A stretch of 61,033 nt of DNA from Nocardia thailandica NBRC 100428 (GCF_000308795.1 NZ_BAGK01000309.1:1-61033), one strand, 5' to 3'; numbered from the stretch's first letter, positions 1 through 8,467 are shown. The notes: a model not told the origin generated them from the letters alone. Numbers and translations are program-made.

Positions 1-273
1 CGCGGCCCGGCGCGGCGCCAGTTCGAACCGGAGGTACCAGGCCAGCATGAACGCGGCGACCAGCTCGTTGAACAGGTGCAGGACCCAGACCGGTCCGGCG
101 GGCAGGCTGAAGACGTAGACCGCGTGCACCGCGTTGCCCGCGTTGGCCAGCAGCAGGTTACCCAGGCTGTAGGAACCCAGATCGCGGGTGCGGAAGGCCT
201 TGACGAGCATGGGCAGGGAACTGCCCGCGAACACGGCGGTCGAGATCATCCCGGCCAGAACGGCGATATCCAT
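1..273 (-). CDS. SWEET/PQ-loop-like small membrane protein (partial)
   Basis: Reading from an ATG at 273 toward the window edge gives 91 open residues with no stop, so the C-terminus lies outside the window. The protein begins MDIAVLAGMISTAVFAGSSL and has three hydrophobic helices. The first is followed by a basic turn (PMLVKAFRTRDLGSYSLGN) that resembles the loop of bacterial SemiSWEET/PQ-loop proteins, which move small sugars or other solutes across the membrane as dimers. Only the fold class is supported and the substrate is unknown. It lies 61 bp downstream of the LuxR-type regulator on the same strand and could be read from the same transcript. Confidence 0.6.
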   Translation of the reverse strand, partial: MDIAVLAGMISTAVFAGSSLPMLVKAFRTRDLGSYSLGNLLLANAGNAVHAVYVFSLPAGPVWVLHLFNELVAAFMLAWYLRFELAPRRAA

Positions 274-334
274 GCCTCGACGCTAGGAATCCGCCCGCTC
301 CCCGACATCGGGAGCGACCACCTATCTCCGCTCC

Positions 335-2931
335 CTAGAAGCCCAGCTCGTCGGCCTGGGCGATCACCGCGCGGCGGGTGGGGAGCCCGAGTTTGGCCAG
401 GATCGCCGACACGTGGTGGTCGGCGGTCTTCGGGGAGATGTAGAGGCGCGCGGCGATCTCGGTGTTGGAGAGTCCGCGCGCGATCAGTCGCGCGACCTCG
501 AGCTGCCGGTTGGTCAGGCCGCCGGGGTTCGCGCGGGTCATCCCGCGCGGGCGTTGCGGGACCACCCCGCCGTCGCGGCGCAGCGCGACCCGCAGCCGGT
601 CGGCGGTGCCGATCGCGCCGAGCCGGTCCAGCAGCAGCACGCCGCGTACCCGGTCCTCGGCCGCCGGCGCGTCCGACCAGCTCATGGCCTCGGCGAACGG
701 ATCGCCGGCGAGGTGCCACCACGAGGCCGCCTCGGCCGGGCGGGCGTCGAGCGCGAGCCGATAGGGATGCGACACGGTCGCCTCCTCGGGCACCTCGACG
801 CCGAGTCGGCGCAGCCAGACAGCCAGATTGCCTGCGCCCCAGGAGGTTCCGGGAACGGCGGCGCAGCGGCGCAGCTCGTCCACCGCGTCGACGGTGACGC
901 GGCGGTCGGCGCGGCCGGTGGTCCACGACACCTCGGCGAGGGCCGCCAGCACGGCCAGCCTGCGCAGTGGTTCGTCGAGCCGTTCCGCGAGCGTCCAGGC
1001 GCGGTCGAGTTCCTCGACGGGCACATCCTCGCCGCGACGCAGCGGGACGAGGGCGCGCACGAGATGCGGCCACAGCGCCGCCACCGGCATGCCGTCGTCG
1101 ACGAGCACCGTGTTCGCGTCCTCGAGGGCCGCGTTCCAGTGTCCCTTGACCAGTTGCAGGCGGGAGCGGACCGCGGTCTGCCAGTGCCTGCAGATCGGGA
1201 TGTCGCGCTCGACGGTGAACGGCAGCGACTCCTCGAGCACCCGTTCGGCCGCCCGGTAGCGGCCGTGCTCCACGTCGAGCGTGGCGACGTTGGAGTACAC
1301 GGTCGAGGCCAGTTCGTCGAACCCGAGGACGCGGGCGGATTCCAGATGGTCGAAGAGGCGGGTGCGCGCGTCGTCGTCGCCGCAGACCAGCTCGTTGGCG
1401 GCGTTGACGACCAGGGTCCGCAGCCGCAGCAGTTCCTCGTGTTCGCCGGTGGCGCGCACCTCGTCGAGGCACGCGCGGGCCAGCTCGGCGTCGCTGCGCA
1501 TGTAGGCGAGGTAGGCGCGGGTCGAGCGCGCGTGCCCGAACGTCAGGCGCGCGCCGATGTCGTCGGCGATCTCGCAGGCGCGGTCCAGGTGCGACTCCGC
1601 GCGCCTGCGCTGGGAGGAGTAGTACTCGTAGACCGCGACCGCGGCGTGCGCCTGCGCGAGGCCGTCGGCGTCGCCGGTGTCCTGCCACAGCGGGAATCCC
1701 CGGCGGACGGAGGCGATGGCGTCGGACAGCCTGCTCGTCATGTACTGCTGGAAGGCCAGCGCCAGAAGGAGTTCCGCGCGTTCGGCGGTCCGGGCCGTGC
1801 CCAGGTGGGCGAGCGCGATCTCGTAGAAGGCGACCGCGTCGGTGTGCGCGCCCGCCCGGATGGCCTCCTCGGCCGCGGCGCGGGCGTGGACGGCGGCGCG
1901 GGCGCTGTCGTGCGCGGCGACGGCGTGGTGGGTGAGCACCGCGGGTCGCAGTGCTCGAGCCGTTCCAGGGCGTCGAGCAGCCGCGCGTGCAGCCTGCCCT
2001 GTCCGCCGGGCGGGATCGTGGACGCGATCGCGCGGCGGGCGAGTTCGTGGCGGAACACGATGCCCTCGCTGGTGCGGTCGAGCAGGGTGGTGTCGGTGAG
2101 CCGCCGCAGCGTCGGCAGGTCGATGCCGAGGGTCGGCAGCACCCGGTCGGCGACCAGGTCCGGCGCGGTCGCGACGAGCTGCAGGATCTCCAGGTCGGCC
2201 GGATCGACGGCCGCGACGTGGGCGAGCACCGCGTCGCGGACGGAGGCGGGCATCGGCAGGTCCGGCTCCTTCGCGATCTCGTGCACGAAGAACGGGTTGC
2301 CGCCGGTCACCGCGTGCACGCGGGCGGGGTCGAGGCCCGTTCCCGCCAGCAGGTCGGTGACCGCGTCGACGGTCAGCGGTGGCAACGTCAGCGAGGACAG
2401 CCCGTCGAGCCCGGCGATGTCGCCCAGCAGAGGGCGCGCGGTGTGCGCGGCGCCGATCTCGGTGTCGCGCCAGGTCATCAGCAGTACCAGCGGCACCGAC
2501 TCGATCCGGCGGACCAGGAACCGCAGCACCTCGACCGAGGCGGCGTCCACCCAGTGCAGATCCTCCACGACCAGCACCGTCGGCGCGGCGCCGAGGGCGG
2601 CGTACACCTTCTCGCAGACCTCGGCGAGCAGCGCGTCCTTGCTGACCACGTCGAGCCCGAGGTCCTTGAACGGGCCGAGGGGACGCGGCGTCCCGAGGGG
2701 GTCGCATTCGACCCGCAGGACCCGCGCGGCGCGCGCCTCGGCGGCGGCCGCGTCGACGAGGGTGGTCTTGCCCGCGCCGCTGTCGCCGGAGATCGCGATG
2801 CCCGCGCCGGTGCCGTCGCGTTCGAGGGAGGCGACGGCGGCGCGCAGCAGCCCGAGTTGGGAATCCCGCTCGAGCAGCCGCACGACGTCAGTGTAGGAGC
2901 CCGCGCGCGGGTCCCCTAGCGCTGTTCCCAC
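335..2931 (-). pseudogene. LuxR-family AAA-ATPase transcriptional regulator, frameshifted
   Basis: Two overlapping frames together make one large LuxR regulator (LAL type) of about 864 residues. The upstream frame carries a Walker A motif (GDSGAGKTT, about residues 49-57) and a Walker B-like VLVVEDLHW (about 119-127). The downstream frame carries helical TPR-like repeats and ends with a LuxR helix-turn-helix (TNRQLEVARLIARGLSNTEI). The frames join in a run of three Gs at 1943-1945 (CCC on the coding strand), where one extra base restores EHCDP-AVLTHH. Either the gene is broken or the assembly lost one base. GTG at 2931 is the longest start and overlaps the upstream gene by 16 bp. GTG at 2883 (MRLLERDSQ) better matches the family start. 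Confidence 0.85.
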
Positions 2932-3191
2932 TGCGGGCCGAACTCGTTCGCGACCGCGGTGACCCGGTTCGCGGGGAATCCGCCACGGCGGGCGTGTTCG
3001 AGGATCGCCTCCGCGTCCTCGGCCTCGTGGATGCAGTAGATCTTGTCCCCGGCCACGTAGCTGGTGATCCAGGTGTAGGGCACCCCGAGCGAGGCGACGG
3101 CGGCGTTGGAGGTCGTGGCGATGTCGGCCAGCTGCGCCTCGGTGAGGTCGGCGGCGCCGGGGATCTCGCGTTCGACGACGAAACGGGTCAT
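2916..3191 (-). CDS. DUF4242 (SCO4226-like nickel-binding family) protein
   Basis: This 91-residue protein reads MTRFVVEREIPGAADLTEAQ and contains the family pattern ending in CIHEAEDAEAILEHARRGGFP. DUF4242 proteins are small ferredoxin-like alpha/beta folds. One Streptomyces member, SCO4226, is known to bind nickel, but no metal role is shown here. The ATG at 3191 has a good ribosome binding site (GAGGAGC). The stop overlaps the GTG start region of the LuxR regulator, which suggests one transcript. Confidence 0.85.
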   Translation of the reverse strand: MTRFVVEREIPGAADLTEAQLADIATTSNAAVASLGVPYTWITSYVAGDKIYCIHEAEDAEAILEHARRGGFPANRVTAVANEFGPQWEQR

Positions 3192-3335
3192 GGTGTGCTC
3201 CTCGGTGGACGGTGAGCCGCGGTCCGGCTCGCTTCCTCCACTCTGGTCCGGGCCGCGGCCGCCGACATCGGGAGAACCTCCCTACTTTCGCGCGACGGCC
3301 GCCGGGACCGGCACCGCGAAACCGCGGACCAGGAT

Positions 3336-3349
3336 TAGAACGCGTTCTA
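3336..3349. promoter_or_regulatory. KstR-type operator (14-bp perfect palindrome)
   Basis: TAGAACGCGTTCTA is a perfect palindrome and fits the known KstR consensus TNNAACNNGTTNNA of mycolic-acid actinomycetes at every defined position. KstR is the TetR-type repressor of sterol side-chain and ring catabolism. The site ends 10 bp before the ATG of the NTF2-like gene, so a bound repressor would cover the start region. No kstR gene is visible in the window. Confidence 0.65.
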
Positions 3350-3359
3350 GAATCCGGTG

Positions 3360-3842
3360 ATGGACCTTGTTGCCGTCGAGGAGATCAAGCGCCTCAAGCA
3401 CCGCTACTTCCGCACCCTCGACCTGAAGCTGTGGGAGGAGTTCGCGGACTGTCTCGCCGAGGACGTCTCCGCGCGCTACGGCACCCTCGCCATGGGCGCG
3501 CCGCTGCACTACGACAGCCGCGCCGAGGTCGTGGCGTTCATGGAGCGGAGCCTCGGGCCGGGGATCGTCACGGTCCACGTCGCGGGCCACCCCGAGATCG
3601 ACGTCGACGGCGACACCGCGACCGGCTCGTGGGTGTTCGAGGACACCGTGCTCGTGCCGGCCGCGCAGGCGCAGATCCGCGGCGCCGGGTACTACGCCGA
3701 CTCCTATCGCCGTGACCCGGACGGGCGGTGGCGCATCGCCGCGACGCGGTACGAGCGCATCTACGAAGCCTCGACCTCGCTGGCCGACCTGCCCGGATTC
3801 CGGCTGCTGGCCAACCGCTGGGATTCCTCGCTCGACCACTGA
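3360..3842 (+). CDS. SnoaL/NTF2-like domain protein
   Basis: The 160-residue product is a single NTF2-like cone-shaped domain: helical start with VEEIKRLKHRYFRTLDLKLW, a central region with HVAGHPEIDVDGDTATGSW, and a C-terminal strand YRRDPDGRWRIAATRYERI. This is the SnoaL-like/ketosteroid-isomerase-like superfamily, which includes cyclases, isomerases, hydratases and non-enzymes, so the activity cannot be read from the fold. The palindrome at 3336-3349 suggests control by a KstR-like sterol regulator. A GTG codon lies directly before the ATG chosen as the start. Confidence 0.85.
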   Translation: MDLVAVEEIKRLKHRYFRTLDLKLWEEFADCLAEDVSARYGTLAMGAPLHYDSRAEVVAFMERSLGPGIVTVHVAGHPEIDVDGDTATGSWVFEDTVLVPAAQAQIRGAGYYADSYRRDPDGRWRIAATRYERIYEASTSLADLPGFRLLANRWDSSLDH

Positions 3843-3847
3843 CCGGC

Positions 3848-3873
3848 GCCGGCCGCCCGGCGGGGCGGCCGGC
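3848..3873. terminator. Bidirectional hairpin terminator
   Basis: GCCGGCCGCC and GGCGGCCGGC form a perfect 10-bp stem around a 6-nt loop. The hairpin sits in the 39-bp gap between two convergent genes, as expected for a shared terminator. It has no U-tract, which is common in high-GC actinomycetes. Confidence 0.7.
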
Positions 3874-3881
3874 GGACGGAC

Positions 3882-4634
3882 TCAGGCCCAGGCCGCGAGC
3901 AGCGAACTCGCCTCGGCGGCCAGGGCCGCCTGCAGGAACGGGCCGAAACTGATCCGGGCGACGCCGAGACCGGCGAAGTAGTCCTTGGCCGGGGTGCCCG
4001 GCTGGCCGATGGCGTTGACCGGCAGCGGCAGCTCGGTGGTGAGCCTGCGCAGGACGTCGTCGGCGTGCCGACCCACCGGGTACAGCACGTCGGCGCCCGC
4101 CTCGGCGGCCAGCCGCAACCGGGCGACGGCCCGGTCGACCCGGTCCGCCTCGTCGCCGTCCTGGCGCAGGAACAGATCGGTGCGCGCGTTGACGACCACG
4201 TGCACGCCCGCCGCGTCGGCGGCGGCCCGCAGTTCGCCGACCAGCGCGGCGTGCTCCTCGGGGGCGCGCAGCCGCTTGCCCTCGCTGTGGACCGTGTCCT
4301 CGATGTTGAGGCCGACCGCGCCCGCCGCGAGCAGGCCCTCGACGAGCCGATCCGCCCCGAGGCCGTACCCCGACTCGATGTCCACCGAGACCGGCACGTC
4401 CACCGCGCCGGTGACCTGGGTGACCCGGGCGAGCAGCTCGTCGTAGGTCATCCCCTCGCCGTCGCTGCGTCCGACCGAGTCGGCCACCGGGTGACTGCCC
4501 AGGGTCAGGCCCGGGAAACCCGCGGCGACAGCGACATTCGCCGACCACGCGTCCCACACCGTGGGCAGCACCACCGGGTCGCCCGGTCGGTGGAGTTCGA
4601 GCAGGGCCTTCGCCTTCGCGTCCAGAGAGGTCAT
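3882..4634 (-). CDS. Isocitrate lyase/PEP mutase family enzyme
   Basis: The 250-residue protein belongs to the isocitrate lyase/PEP mutase superfamily of TIM barrels that make or break C-C or P-C bonds next to carboxylates. It shows the early VLPTVWDAWSANVAVAAGFP segment, the metal-binding strand VSVDIESGYG (about residues 82-91) and LNIEDTVHSEGKRL (about 109-122). Members of this compact subgroup are often annotated as PEP phosphonomutase without proof, and the substrate is unknown. No phosphonate genes are nearby. It ends convergently with the NTF2-like gene across a terminator. Confidence 0.85.
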   Translation of the reverse strand: MTSLDAKAKALLELHRPGDPVVLPTVWDAWSANVAVAAGFPGLTLGSHPVADSVGRSDGEGMTYDELLARVTQVTGAVDVPVSVDIESGYGLGADRLVEGLLAAGAVGLNIEDTVHSEGKRLRAPEEHAALVGELRAAADAAGVHVVVNARTDLFLRQDGDEADRVDRAVARLRLAAEAGADVLYPVGRHADDVLRRLTTELPLPVNAIGQPGTPAKDYFAGLGVARISFGPFLQAALAAEASSLLAAWA

Positions 4635-4683
4635 GTCTGCGATGATGCCGCACCGCGGGAATCCGCGCTGGGAACCGCCGGGG

Positions 4684-5208
4684 TCAGCGCGCGGCGGCGC
4701 GGGCGCGATGCCTGCGCACCGCGGACCGGTTCGCGCACGCCGGGCTGCAGAACCGCTGCCTGCCGTTGCGGGAGGTGTCGGCGTAGGCCCGTGCGCACCC
4801 GTCGGCGGCGCACACGCCGAGCCGGTCCATGCCGAGTCCGGTGAGGTGCAGCGCGGTCCCGACGGTGATGAGTGCGGCGATCTGGCGATCGGTGGCGACG
4901 CCGGGATCGCGGAAGTGCAGATGCCAGCCGTCGCCCAGATGGTCGGTCAGGCGCGGGGCCGACGCGTACTCGGCGAGCAGGGCGTTGAGCAGTTCGGCGC
5001 GGGCGGGTGGTTCCGCGCACTCCACCACGCGCCGCCACCGCCGCAGGAACGCCGTCACCGACGCGAGGTCGTCGCCGGTGGGCTCCCGCGCCAGGGCCAG
5101 CCCGGCGTCCGCGCAGCGGCGCGCGAGCTCGCCGGGGGTGTCGCACGGCTCGTTGAGCAGGCCGACGCCGAGCTGCACCGGTTCACGCCCGTAATGGTTG
5201 TAATGCAC
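4684..5208 (-). CDS. CGNR zinc-finger (ABATE) domain protein
   Basis: The product of about 174 residues has an N-terminal ABATE-like helical domain (VQLGVGLLNEPCDTPGELAR) and a C-terminal CGNR zinc finger. The finger is visible as CAADGCARAYADTSRNGRQR followed by FCSPACANR, giving four cysteines for one zinc. These proteins are thought to be stress-related DNA-binding regulators. The motif here reads CANR in place of CGNR. The start is taken as GTG at 5208, which lies inside the inverted repeat 5198-5221, consistent with self-control. A longer open frame reaches 5256 but would run over the divergent gene's control region. Confidence 0.8.
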   Translation of the reverse strand: MHYNHYGREPVQLGVGLLNEPCDTPGELARRCADAGLALAREPTGDDLASVTAFLRRWRRVVECAEPPARAELLNALLAEYASAPRLTDHLGDGWHLHFRDPGVATDRQIAALITVGTALHLTGLGMDRLGVCAADGCARAYADTSRNGRQRFCSPACANRSAVRRHRARAAAR

Positions 5209-5221
5209 AATGCCATTACAA
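5198..5221. promoter_or_regulatory. Inverted repeat between divergent genes
   Basis: TTGTAATG and CATTACAA form perfect 8-bp arms around an 8-nt spacer, and a further GTAATG copy lies directly upstream at 5191-5196. The repeat covers the start of the CGNR gene and lies 12 bp before the small divergent gene. It is a good candidate operator for the CGNR protein, but the link is inferred from position. Confidence 0.5.
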
Positions 5222-5233
5222 CAGACTCGGGGC

Positions 5234-5404
5234 ATGAACACCCACAGCTCCCACACCTGGCGGATCGAGTCCAGTCATCGGACCAGCGAGGGCCTCGTCG
5301 TCTACCAGCGCTGCCGCTGCGGCGCGCGCCGGGTCGCCGCCGCGCACCCCGACCACGGCATCTCGGCGGAACTGCCCGGCGAACCCCTGGCGGACACCGC
5401 GTAG
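5234..5404 (+). CDS. Small conserved-looking protein, unknown function
   Basis: A 56-residue frame starts at ATG 5234 (MNTHSSHTWRIESSHRTSEG) and holds a compact CRCGARR motif with two cysteines. It is transcribed divergently from the CGNR regulator across a clear inverted repeat, which supports it as a real gene. No family is recognised. The paired cysteines could bind metal, but one pair alone is weak evidence. Confidence 0.55.
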   Translation: MNTHSSHTWRIESSHRTSEGLVVYQRCRCGARRVAAAHPDHGISAELPGEPLADTA

Positions 5405-5437
5405 CGACGGGCCGCGCGGGACCTCCTGGCGGACCGG

Positions 5438-6001
5438 CTATTTCGCGGAGTTGCGCGTCCGGCCGCGCGCGGTTCCGGCCGCGGCGGCTTTCGCCGGCGT
5501 GCTCTTCCTCGCGGTGGATCTCGCCGCGCTGCTCTTGGCCGCCTTCGTTCTCGCCGTGGTGGACTTGCCGGCGCTGCGCTTCGCGGCGGAGGGCTGGGCC
5601 GCGCTCGCTTTCGTCGCGGACGATTCGGTCGCGGCGCGCGTCGAGGCGGTGGATTCGGCGGGGGTGGGCCCGGTCTCGGCGGGAGAGGTGGCCTTCCCGG
5701 CTCCCGGCGCCTCGGCCGACGCGGCCCCGGTCGGCGTCTCTTCCGACGCGGCCTCGGTCGGCGGCTCGGCGGCCGCCCCGTCGCGCCAGCTGATCTCGAA
5801 CTCGATCTCGGTCTCGTCCCCGTCGATCTCGATCTCGATCTTCCAGCGGACCCGATCGGCGACGGTCACCTCCACCGTGTCGGCGCCGGAGGTGAGTGCC
5901 ACCTCGGGGCCCTCGGCGAGCGCGCGACCGATCGCGATCAGCCGCTCGGCGGCCTCGCGGCGGGTGAGTTCGGACCTGCGGGTGAATTCCAGCTTCGGCA
6001 C
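5438..6001 (-). CDS. amphi-Trp domain protein with histone H1-like tail
   Basis: The first 75 or so residues match the amphi-Trp domain: EFTRRSELTRREAAERLIAI at the start, then alternating strands such as RWKIEIEIDGDETEIEFEIS ending in the conserved W. The remaining 110 residues are low complexity, first Pro/Glu/Ala/Thr-rich, then Lys/Arg/Ala/Ser-rich with SAAKRSAGKS and TARTKAAKSS repeats typical of bacterial histone H1-like (HctB/Lsr2-tail-like) DNA-binding tails. GTG at 6001 has a clear AGGAG site 7 nt upstream. Nucleoid or nucleic acid binding is inferred from the tail only. Confidence 0.8.
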   Translation of the reverse strand: MPKLEFTRRSELTRREAAERLIAIGRALAEGPEVALTSGADTVEVTVADRVRWKIEIEIDGDETEIEFEISWRDGAAAEPPTEAASEETPTGAASAEAPGAGKATSPAETGPTPAESTASTRAATESSATKASAAQPSAAKRSAGKSTTARTKAAKSSAARSTARKSTPAKAAAAGTARGRTRNSAK

Positions 6002-6087
6002 GATGGCTCCTGACCTCGGTGAAGACCGAATCGGTAGCTCCACGATAGCCCGGCCGGTGGCGCGGATCCGGGAATCGGCTCGGCCCG

Positions 6088-7029
6088 TCAGCCCGCCCGG
6101 CTGCCACGCCGGATACGCGCCTCCTCGATGCGGACGGCCAGCTCGACCAGGTCGGCGGCGGGCCCCGCCGGAGGGGTGCGCCGATGCCAGATCGCCCGGA
6201 ACTTCCGCGCGAGCACGACGCCGTCGGCGAGGCGCACCTCGCGCAGGGTGCCCGCCCGCAGCTCGTGCGCCACGATCAGCCTGCTCACCACCGCGGGTGC
6301 CGTACCACTGCGCGCGGTCGCGAGAATGGCCGCGGCCGAACCGAGTTCGGCGGCGGGCCGGACGGGCGTGCCGTGGATCGCGAGCGCCGACCACACCGTG
6401 TCGCGGGTGCCCGAACCCTTCTCCCGCCACAGCAGCGGAGTCCCGGCGACCTCGCGCAACGTCACCGCGCGCGGCCGCGTCGCCCACGGGTGACCCGGCG
6501 CGACCACCACGGCCAGTTCGTCGGTGACCACCACCCGGTTGCCCAGACCGGCGGGGGCGTGCGGGCCTTCGACGAAGCCGAGCGCGGCCGAGCGGTCGCG
6601 GACCGCGTCGGTCACCTGCTCGGAATTCGCCACGTCCAGTGCCACGGCGAGTTCCGGCCGTAGCTTGCGCAGCGCCGACAGCCAGTGTGGAATCCGGTGG
6701 TCTCCGATCGTCTTCGAGGCGACGACGCGCAGCCCGGGGTCCAGTTCCCGCTGGAGATCGGCCACGCCGTCCATCAGCGTCCGCCCCGCGGCCAGGACCG
6801 GCCGCGCGAGTTCCACCACGGCGTGACCCGCGTCGGTGAGCGTCGACCCCGTCGGCCCGCGATCCACCAGCCGCAGGCGCAACCGCTTCTCCAGCGCGCC
6901 GATCCGCATGCCGACCGCGGGCTGGCTGATGCCGTGCCGTCGCGCGGCCGCGCCGAGGCTCCCCAGCTCCGCGACCGAGACGAGCAGTCCGAGCACCTCG
7001 AGATCGGGCGTGCCCGGGGGAAACCTCAT
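6088..7029 (-). CDS. LysR-family transcriptional regulator
   Basis: The 313-residue protein has the N-terminal winged helix (SLGAAARRHGISQPAVGMRI, about residues 24-43) and a periplasmic-binding-like effector domain with a central VVAPGHPWATRP stretch. It is full length for the family. It starts 110 bp from the divergent ferredoxin gene, and the gap contains nested inverted repeats, so the ferredoxin is the most likely target together with self-regulation. The effector is unknown. Confidence 0.9.
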   Translation of the reverse strand: MRFPPGTPDLEVLGLLVSVAELGSLGAAARRHGISQPAVGMRIGALEKRLRLRLVDRGPTGSTLTDAGHAVVELARPVLAAGRTLMDGVADLQRELDPGLRVVASKTIGDHRIPHWLSALRKLRPELAVALDVANSEQVTDAVRDRSAALGFVEGPHAPAGLGNRVVVTDELAVVVAPGHPWATRPRAVTLREVAGTPLLWREKGSGTRDTVWSALAIHGTPVRPAAELGSAAAILATARSGTAPAVVSRLIVAHELRAGTLREVRLADGVVLARKFRAIWHRRTPPAGPAADLVELAVRIEEARIRRGSRAG

Positions 7030-7035
7030 AAGCAG

Positions 7036-7078
7036 ACCTTAGGAGGTCCGCGCCGATGGCCGCTACCGCGGGACCTCC
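7036..7078. promoter_or_regulatory. Nested inverted repeats in the LysR-ferredoxin gap
   Basis: GACCT and AGGTC flank TAGG (7036-7049), and GGAGGTCC at 7042-7049 pairs with GGACCTCC at 7071-7078. Such paired recognition and activation sites are typical of LysR regulators that control a divergent gene. Binding by the adjacent LysR protein is inferred. Confidence 0.45.
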
Positions 7079-7138
7079 CCGCCCAGCAGGATCGAGATCG
7101 GCGCCCGGCGAGGGCGCCTCCGCTGGGAGGAGAAGGAC

Positions 7139-7486
7139 ATGACATTCGTCGTCGGCGCGGCCTGCGTGGATGTACTCGACCGGGCGTGCCTGGAAGAGTG
7201 CCCGGTCGACTGCATCTTCATCGGGAACCGGATGGCCTACATCCAGCCCGATCTGTGCACCGACTGCGGCGCGTGCGAGCCGGCCTGCCCGGTCGAGGCG
7301 ATCTACTTCGAGGACGACCTGCCCCCGGGACAGGAACAGTTCCGCGCCGAGAACCGGCGCTTCTTCGACGAGCCGCTTCCCGGGCGGACCGAACCGCTCG
7401 GGGATTCCGGGAGCGCCACCGCGACCGGCGAACTCGGCGTCGACACGGCCTACGTCGCGGCCTACGCCGCAGGCCCGGCGACGTAG
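7139..7486 (+). CDS. fdxA: 7Fe ferredoxin (FdxA-like)
   Basis: The 115-residue protein shows the FdxA pattern: CVDVLDRACLEECPVDC for a [3Fe-4S] cluster, then CTDCGACEPACPVEAI for a [4Fe-4S] cluster, followed by an acidic FEDDLPPGQEQF stretch. It is a cytoplasmic electron carrier of the type that serves cytochrome P450s and other oxidoreductases. The C-terminal 35 residues are Gly/Ala-rich. The start at 7139 follows a strong GGGAGGAGAAGG site. The divergent LysR gene is the likely regulator. The redox partner is not evident here. Confidence 0.92.
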   Translation: MTFVVGAACVDVLDRACLEECPVDCIFIGNRMAYIQPDLCTDCGACEPACPVEAIYFEDDLPPGQEQFRAENRRFFDEPLPGRTEPLGDSGSATATGELGVDTAYVAAYAAGPAT

Positions 7487-7501
7487 GCCCCACGTCTCGG
7501 G

Positions 7502-8314
7502 TCAGGCGATCCGGCTCTGGCGGCGATCGACGGTCTGATGCTGGAGCTGGGTGAGCAGCCGGGTCAGCTTGCGCGACACGGTCATCTGCGAGATGCCGAG
7601 CCGCTCGGCGATGTCGGACTGGGTGAGCGAGTCGTAATAGCGCCACACGAGCAGCTGCCGTTCCTGCGGCGAGAGCCGGGCGAGCAGCGGCGCGACCGTC
7701 AGCGTCTGCTCGGTGAGCTCGAACCGCGGATCCTCGGCGCCGAGGGTGTCGGCGATGGTGGCGGTGCGGCCGCTGTCGCCGGCGGGCAGCGGGGTGTCCA
7801 GGCTGCGCGTCTGGTGCGCCTCGGCGGCCGCCATGGCCCGGGTGATGTCGGTGACGTCGACCTCGAGTTCGGCGGCCAGGTCGTAGGCGGTGGGGGAGCG
7901 GTGCAGCTTGCGGGTCAGCGTCTCGATCGCGGGACGGATCCGGGCGTGCAGCTCCTTGTCGCTGCGGGGGACGTGCAGCGCCCACGTCCGATCCCGGAAG
8001 TGCCTGCGCACCTCACCCATCACGGTGGGGACCGCGAAGCTGAGGAACGGCGCGCCCGTGCGGACGTCGTAGCGGTCGACGGCCATGACCAGCCCCACGC
8101 GGGCGGTCTGGATCAGGTCGTCGTGCGACTCGCCGCGCCCGGCGAAGCGGCGCGCGATGTTGTCGGCCAGGGTCAGGCAGATCCCGATGATCCGTTCGCG
8201 CAGCGCGGCGTGCTCGGGGGAAGCGGGGTCGGTCAGCGACCAGTGCACGAACAACGGCTCGACGTTCTCGTAGGTCCGGTCCGTCTCGGCGACGGGGGTG
8301 GTGTTCATCGGCAT
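7502..8314 (-). CDS. SigB/SigF-family RNA polymerase sigma factor
   Basis: The 270-residue protein has region 2 (SHDDLIQTARVGLVMAVDRY and TVMGEVRRHFRD), a region 3 segment (LHRSPTAYDLAAELEV) and a region 4 helix-turn-helix (LTQSDIAERLGISQMTVSRK). This is the SigB/SigF/SigG branch used for general stress and controlled by anti-sigma kinases. ATG at 8314 has an AGGAG site 7 nt upstream. A GTTT-N15-GGTTAT promoter of its own type lies upstream, so it is probably self-activated. The anti-sigma genes at 8633 and 12657 are the likely partners. Confidence 0.93.
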   Translation of the reverse strand: MPMNTTPVAETDRTYENVEPLFVHWSLTDPASPEHAALRERIIGICLTLADNIARRFAGRGESHDDLIQTARVGLVMAVDRYDVRTGAPFLSFAVPTVMGEVRRHFRDRTWALHVPRSDKELHARIRPAIETLTRKLHRSPTAYDLAAELEVDVTDITRAMAAAEAHQTRSLDTPLPAGDSGRTATIADTLGAEDPRFELTEQTLTVAPLLARLSPQERQLLVWRYYDSLTQSDIAERLGISQMTVSRKLTRLLTQLQHQTVDRRQSRIA

Positions 8315-8371
8315 CGTTCAGCTCCTGGACATCTTCGGACCGGGTGGCGGGTCCCACACGCGATCCGGGTA

Positions 8372-8396
8372 ATAACCGGATCCCGGAACCGTAAAC
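8372..8396 (-). promoter_or_regulatory. SigB/SigF-type promoter of the sigma gene
   Basis: On the minus strand GTTT (8396-8393) is followed by 15 nt and GGTTAT (8377-8372). This matches the actinobacterial SigF consensus GTTT-N15-17-GGGTAT with one mismatch. It reads toward the sigma gene 58 bp away and would form a positive loop. Confidence 0.6.
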
Positions 8397-8467
8397 ACCG
8401 GATGCGACGCAGGTCACAGCCCGGGCGGAATCCGCTGGTGTGTAATGGTTCCGGTTCGCAGCGCGTC

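Noticed and set aside
76..2919. Long plus-strand open frames opposite the LuxR regulator
   Set aside because: They are Arg/Gly/His-rich mirror frames of a high-GC gene, have no ribosome binding sites, and the minus strand carries clear ATPase and HTH motifs.
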